Shown in pieces: positions 60,113 to 64,000 of a DNA stretch of 64,000 bases. The stretch comes from Clostridia bacterium (GTDB lineage: Bacteria > Bacillota > Clostridia > Christensenellales > Aristaeellaceae): assembly GCA_017545905.1 (NCBI GenBank), contig JAFWXL010000050.1, forward strand, positions 1 through 64,000. The letters are read 5' to 3'. A program made the translations under genes and the position numbers. Positions within the stretch are counted from its first letter, which is position 1; every line of letters begins with the position of its first letter. The notes under the pieces were generated by a model, which was not told where the DNA came from, searched no databases, and saw only the letters and a program-made list of their open reading frames with translations.

Positions 60113-61654
60113 TTACAGCGGCATGTTGCCGTGCTTCTTCTCCGGCATGCTCTCGCGCTTGCCCTCGCAGGCCTCCAGCACCCTGAGCACGCGGCTGCGC
60201 GTTTCGCTCGGCTCAATCACATCGTCGATGAAGCCGTACTGCGCGGCGACATAGGGATTGGAGAATTTCTCCTCGTATTCCTGAATCTTCTGCGCGCGCT
60301 TCGCCTCGGGATCGGCCGCCGCCTTGATCTCCTTTCGGAAGACGATATTGGCCGCGCCGGCTGCGCCCATAACAGCAATCTCCGCAGACGGCCATGCAAA
60401 CGTCGCATCCGCGCCCAGCGTCGAGCAGCACATGCCGATAAACGCGCCGCCGTATGCCTTGCGCGTCACGACGCTGATCTTGGGCACCGTCGCCTCGCTG
60501 TAGGCAAAGAGCATCTTCGCGCCATGGCGGATAATGCCGTCGTATTCCTGTCTGGTGCCCGGCAGGAAACCGGGCACATCCACCAGCGTCAGCAGCGGCG
60601 TATTGAAGCTGTCGCAGCAGCGGATAAAGCGCGCAGCCTTGTCCGATGCATTCACATCCAGACAGCCCGCATCCACCTGCGGCTGATTGGCAATCACGCC
60701 GACAACCCTTCCGTCAATGCGCGCATAGCCGGTGATGATATTCTTCGCGTAGCCCGGCTGAATCTCGTAAAACGAGCCCAGATCCACGATCTCCTTGATC
60801 ACCGTATACATGTCGTAGCTCTTCTTGGGATTGTCCGGCACGATCGTATCCAGCTTCACCGCGCGGCGCTCCTTCTTATCGATGCTCTTCGCTCTGGGCG
60901 CCTGCTCGCGGTTGTTGGAGGGCATATAGCCAAGGAGCTGGCGCAGCTGCGCGATACAGTCCTTGTCGTCTTTGGCCAGCCTGTGCGCCACGCCGCTGAC
61001 CGTGTTATGCACGGCAGCGCCGCCCAGTTCCTCTGCGCTCACCTTTTCGCCTGTCACAGAGCGAATGACGTCCGGACCGGTGATGAACATGTTGCTGCTG
61101 CCATTGACCATCAGGATATAATCCGTGATCGCCGGGCTGTATACCGCGCCGCCCGCACACGGGCCCATGATCGCACTGAGCTGCGGAATCACGCCGGAGG
61201 CAAGCGTATTGCGCCGGAAGATCTTGCCAAAGCCGATCAGCGCATTAATGCCTTCCTGAATTCTCGCGCCGCCGCTGTCCATCAGGCCCACGATCGGCGC
61301 GCCGTTTTTGAGCGCCTCATCCTGCACGCGGACGATCTTCTCCGCGTGCACCTCGCCCAGCGATCCGCCCTGCACGGTGAAATCCTGCGCATAGGCATAC
61401 ACCAGCCTGCCGTCCACCATGCCAAAGCCCGTCACAACGCCGTCGCCGGGCAGATCAAGACCCTCCATGCCAAACTCGCTGCAATGATGCGTGCGCAGAC
61501 CGCCGATCTCCGTGAATGTATCCTTATCAAAAAGCAGCGTCAGACGCTCGCGTGCCGTCAGCTTGCCCTTTTCATGCTGAGCCTGAATCCGGGCTTCTCC
61601 GCCGCCCTTTTCGATCTTCTTTTTCTGCTGCCGCAGGCGCTCCAACTCGCTCAT
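60113..61654 (-). CDS. Biotin-dependent carboxyltransferase subunit (MmdA/PccB type)
   Basis: 513-residue carboxyltransferase of the acyl-CoA carboxylase beta/methylmalonyl-CoA decarboxylase alpha family. The N-terminal half has LTARERLTLLFDKDTF, GMVDGRLVYAYAQDFTVQGGSLGE and LMDSGGARIQEG. GPCAGGAVYSPAITD and the C-terminal oxyanion segment (VDVPGFLPGTRQEYDGIIRHGAKMLFAYSEATVPK) follow. Length fits. No biotin carboxylase, biotin carrier or sodium-pump subunit (MmdB-type) is encoded beside it, so its complex must be completed from elsewhere. I start at MSELERL because AAAGG has a sensible 8-10-nt spacing only there. Propionyl-, methylmalonyl- and glutaconyl-CoA are all possible substrates. Confidence 0.9.
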   Translation of the reverse strand: MSELERLRQQKKKIEKGGGEARIQAQHEKGKLTARERLTLLFDKDTFTEIGGLRTHHCSEFGMEGLDLPGDGVVTGFGMVDGRLVYAYAQDFTVQGGSLGEVHAEKIVRVQDEALKNGAPIVGLMDSGGARIQEGINALIGFGKIFRRNTLASGVIPQLSAIMGPCAGGAVYSPAITDYILMVNGSSNMFITGPDVIRSVTGEKVSAEELGGAAVHNTVSGVAHRLAKDDKDCIAQLRQLLGYMPSNNREQAPRAKSIDKKERRAVKLDTIVPDNPKKSYDMYTVIKEIVDLGSFYEIQPGYAKNIITGYARIDGRVVGVIANQPQVDAGCLDVNASDKAARFIRCCDSFNTPLLTLVDVPGFLPGTRQEYDGIIRHGAKMLFAYSEATVPKISVVTRKAYGGAFIGMCCSTLGADATFAWPSAEIAVMGAAGAANIVFRKEIKAAADPEAKRAQKIQEYEEKFSNPYVAAQYGFIDDVIEPSETRSRVLRVLEACEGKRESMPEKKHGNMPL

Positions 61655-61720
61655 ACCCATTATCCTTTCCGATGCATGATCCACCGCGCTGCGATAGATA
61701 TATGATCTCCATGATTATAT

Positions 61721-61750
61721 ATTATATATGGATTTGCAAAAGGCTGTCAA
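61721..61750 (-). promoter_or_regulatory. Promoter of the carboxyltransferase gene
   Basis: Minus strand TTGACA (61745-61750) and TATAAT (61721-61726), 18 nt apart. A second TATAAT-like box lies a few bases downstream. Confidence 0.72.
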
Positions 61751-61785
61751 TAGCATATACATCCCTTTTCATTCCCTTTCGTCTC

Positions 61786-61814
61786 TTGCAGTCGTGCCGT
61801 CTTTGTGCTATCGT
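61786..61814 (+). promoter_or_regulatory. Probable promoter of the MoxR operon
   Basis: TTGCAG (61786-61791) and TATCGT (61809-61814), 17 nt apart, 40 nt upstream of the moxR start. The -10 is a moderate match. Confidence 0.5.
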
Positions 61815-61853
61815 TATTTTATCAAACCACACGCAGAAAGGGACGAATGCGCC

Positions 61854-62801
61854 ATGAAATATGAACAGGTCAAGTCGCTTGCCCGCTCGCTGACGGAGAA
61901 TATCGCCGAGGTGATCGTCGGCAAGCAGCAGGAAACCCGGCTTGTGCTTGCCGCGATGCTCGCAGGCGGCCATGTGCTTCTGGAGGATGTGCCCGGCACG
62001 GGCAAGACCACGCTGGCCAAGTCGCTCGCCCGATCGCTGAGCTGCACGTTCTCGCGCGTACAATTCACGCCGGACCTGCTCCCGTCGGACGTGACCGGCA
62101 TGCGCATCTACAGCCAGCAGACGGGGCAGTTCAGCTTTGTCCGCGGCCCGGTGTTCTGCAACGTCCTTCTGGCGGATGAAATCAACCGCGCCACGCCGCG
62201 CACGCAGTCTGCGCTGCTGGAGTGCATGGAGGAGCGCCAGGTCACCGAGGGCGGCGTCACCTATGCGCTGGACGCGCCGTTTCTGGTCATCGCCACGCAG
62301 AATCCTGTAGAGACGCAGGGCACATTCCCGCTGCCCGAGGCGCAGCTGGACCGCTTCATGATCCGCCTGTCCCTCGGCTATCCCGACGCGGAGCAGTCCG
62401 TGCGCATGCTCCGCCGCTTCATGAATGATCAGCCCCTTGATACGCTCGCGCCCGTATGCACCGCCGAAGACCTGCAGCAGGCCGCCGCGCTCACCCGCAC
62501 CTGCTGCGTCAGCGACGACGTGCTGCGCTACATGAGCGCGCTGTGCGAGGCCGCCCGCGATCCCGAGAGCGTGCTGCTGGGACCGTCTCCGCGCGCGCTG
62601 CTGGCGCTGATGCGCTGCTCGCAGGCGCTGGCCGCCATCGACGGACGCGATTACGTCATTCCGGACGACGTGAAGGCGCTCGCCGTACCCGTGCTTGCCC
62701 ATCGTCTGATTCTGCGCGCCGCCCGCCGGGGCACGACAGCAGCGCAGTTCATCGCCGCGCTGCTGGAAAAGGTGCCTGCGCCGACCGAGGCGCGCGCATG
62801 A
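61854..62801 (+). CDS. MoxR-family AAA+ ATPase
   Basis: 315-residue MoxR ATPase. Walker A is DVPGTGKTTLAKS, Walker B is LLADEIN, and ATQNPVETQGTFPLPEAQLDRF contains sensor 1 and the arginine finger. MoxR proteins act as chaperones for assembling complexes of partner proteins with von Willebrand factor domains. Typical partners are the DUF58 and transglutaminase proteins encoded next to them. I start at MKYEQVK because AGAAAGGG lies upstream. The longer frame begins upstream of the promoter. Its stop overlaps the next start (ATGA). Confidence 0.93.
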   Translation: MKYEQVKSLARSLTENIAEVIVGKQQETRLVLAAMLAGGHVLLEDVPGTGKTTLAKSLARSLSCTFSRVQFTPDLLPSDVTGMRIYSQQTGQFSFVRGPVFCNVLLADEINRATPRTQSALLECMEERQVTEGGVTYALDAPFLVIATQNPVETQGTFPLPEAQLDRFMIRLSLGYPDAEQSVRMLRRFMNDQPLDTLAPVCTAEDLQQAAALTRTCCVSDDVLRYMSALCEAARDPESVLLGPSPRALLALMRCSQALAAIDGRDYVIPDDVKALAVPVLAHRLILRAARRGTTAAQFIAALLEKVPAPTEARA

Positions 62802-63874
62802 GCGCGCCGGTCCTGCTGCTTGTGCTGCTGGCGCTGTATGTTTTCAGCATTCTTCTGCTCAAGTATGTCGGATTGCGCGGCCTGGGATGTACGCGCGCCT
62901 TTTCAAAGTCCGCGTATTTCGAGGGCGACGAGGGCGAGATGATCGAAATCGTGCGCAACGACCGCGCTATGATCATCCCATGGCTGCGCGTCGAGAGCGG
63001 CGTTTCACCGTATATCCGCTTCGGCCGGCAGGAAAACCTGCACACGCAAAGCCAGTCGCACACCTGCAGCCTGTTCACGCTCATGCCCTATCAGCAGATC
63101 TGCCGCCGCCACAGGGTCACATTCCTGCGCCGGGGCGCGTATAATCTGGGCAATGCTTCGCTGACGGCGGGCGATCTGTTCGGCCTGTTTGAGGCGCACC
63201 GCGAGCAGACGATGGATGTGCCCGTTCTGGTCTATCCGCGCCTGCTTGACGAGACCGCCATGCCCGCTTCGCTGAGCCTCATGGTCAGCCAGAGCGTATC
63301 CCGCCGCCATCTGCTGCAGGATCCCTTCCTCTTCCGCGGCATCCGTCCTTATCAGGCCGGCGATCCGGTGCGCGATATCCACTGGCCGGCCACGGCGCGA
63401 ACCAATGATGTGCAGCTGCGCCTGCATGATCCCAGCGCACAGTGCCGCCTGCTGGTGGTGCTCAACATGCAGCTCAAGGACGCTCAGTGGGGCGAGCGCC
63501 TGATGGATTACGAACAGGACAGGATCGAATACGGCATCTCCATGGCCGCTACGCTGTGCATGCAGGCGCTGGATCAGGGATTGCCGACCGGCTTTGCCGC
63601 CAATATGCCCATCGGCGAGGACGCGACCGGCGCATTCATCGCGCCGCAGAGCGGCGAAGCCGCGCGGGAAACGCTGCTTCGCGCCTTTGCGCGCCTGCGC
63701 ATCGTGCGCACGCACAGCTTCACCACATTCCTTGGCCAGCTGTGCGAATACAGCGGCATGGAGATGATCATTCTCTCCTGCTATGACAGCGAAGAGATTC
63801 AGGCCCAGCTTTCCAATCTGCGCAGGCATGGCAACCATACGCAGCTGCATCTGATCGGGGAGGGATTGCGATGA
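62798..63874 (+). CDS. DUF58 membrane-anchored protein
   Basis: 358-residue DUF58 protein. An N-terminal hydrophobic segment (MSAPVLLLVLLALYVFSILLL) anchors it. The family signature FRGIRPYQAGDPVRDIHWPATARTNDVQLR lies mid-protein, followed by a von Willebrand-like fold. The ATG overlaps the MoxR stop, and its own stop overlaps the next start, so the three genes are translationally coupled. The usual trio MoxR-DUF58-transglutaminase is associated with envelope function, but a precise role is not known. Confidence 0.9.
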   Translation: MSAPVLLLVLLALYVFSILLLKYVGLRGLGCTRAFSKSAYFEGDEGEMIEIVRNDRAMIIPWLRVESGVSPYIRFGRQENLHTQSQSHTCSLFTLMPYQQICRRHRVTFLRRGAYNLGNASLTAGDLFGLFEAHREQTMDVPVLVYPRLLDETAMPASLSLMVSQSVSRRHLLQDPFLFRGIRPYQAGDPVRDIHWPATARTNDVQLRLHDPSAQCRLLVVLNMQLKDAQWGERLMDYEQDRIEYGISMAATLCMQALDQGLPTGFAANMPIGEDATGAFIAPQSGEAARETLLRAFARLRIVRTHSFTTFLGQLCEYSGMEMIILSCYDSEEIQAQLSNLRRHGNHTQLHLIGEGLR

Positions 63875-64000
63875 CCATATTCCGTCACCTTCGCCGGTGC
63901 ATGCTGCCCATGCTGCTTCAGCTGAGCGCGTTTTCCGTACTGATGTTCGTGCTGGGGCGCCCGGCTCCGCACAGCGTATGGCGACTGATGCTGTTCCCCG
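63871..64000 (+). CDS. Start of a membrane protein, cut by the window end
   Basis: The ATG overlaps the DUF58 stop (ATGA). The 43 visible residues (start MTIFRHLRRCMLPMLLQLS) include a basic N-terminus and one hydrophobic helix. By position it is probably the transglutaminase-core membrane protein (DUF3488/TGc) that usually completes MoxR-DUF58 operons. The visible part alone cannot confirm this. Confidence 0.55.
   Translation, partial: MTIFRHLRRCMLPMLLQLSAFSVLMFVLGRPAPHSVWRLMLFP

Noticed and set aside
62456..62797. N-terminal extension of the DUF58 gene
   Set aside because: The extension is an Arg/Ala-rich shadow of MoxR. The ATG at 62798 overlaps the MoxR stop and begins with the expected membrane helix.

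Overview
The window looks like chromosome of a GC-rich, host-associated, anaerobic member of the Clostridia (Bacillota). This rests on a perfect HrcA/CIRCE operator at htpG, strong AAGGAGG-type ribosome sites, a GH120 beta-xylosidase, TAXI-TRAP and FadR-type regulators, and a giant secreted surface protein. Christensenellales/Aristaeellaceae-like gut bacteria are my best guess at order level, held loosely. I see no phage, insertion sequence, CRISPR array or integrase.

Layout. 1-7.6 kb is housekeeping: tRNA-Ser(CGA), CIRCE-controlled htpG, a GltD-like flavoprotein, a ClC-family channel/antiporter, an MFS permease and a CBS/CorC membrane protein. 7.6-15.7 kb is a divergent sialic-acid locus. 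One arm carries an SGNH esterase, nanA, and a sugar ABC transporter (binding protein and two permeases). The other carries a FadR-type regulator, nanE and a ROK kinase. 15.9-36.9 kb is a six-gene surface locus: a 5078-residue secreted protein with a CHAP hydrolase domain, an SH3 domain, Cys/His modules and many beta repeats; three paralogous single-pass membrane proteins; a secreted protein that shares a domain with the giant's C-terminus; and a 734-residue secreted protein with beta-sandwich domains. There is no sortase, LPXTG or SLH anchor. I consider this the strongest candidate for an undescribed system.

37.0-47.9 kb is an autoinducer-2 (Lsr) locus. lsrR-lsrK-cupin is transcribed leftward, and lsrA-C-D-B-F, then an AEC transporter and fucU, rightward. 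lsrC carries a frameshift. 48.0-50.1 kb is a GH120 beta-xylosidase. 50.2-60.1 kb pairs a GntR/AEC operon with a divergent operon encoding a TAXI-TRAP transporter, a cytoplasmic molybdopterin oxidoreductase with its four-cluster ferredoxin subunit, an isopropylmalate/homocitrate-synthase-like enzyme and a cyclase-family hydrolase. This looks like an uncharacterised catabolic pathway. 60.1-64 kb has a biotin-dependent carboxyltransferase subunit and the start of a MoxR-DUF58-membrane-protein operon that runs off the window.

Two dispersed intergenic repeat families run through these operons. Family A is a 30-nt hairpin in six copies, with the same internal layout and compensatory changes in the outer stem. 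Family R is a longer modular element in three copies. All copies of both families have the same orientation relative to transcription of the flanking genes.
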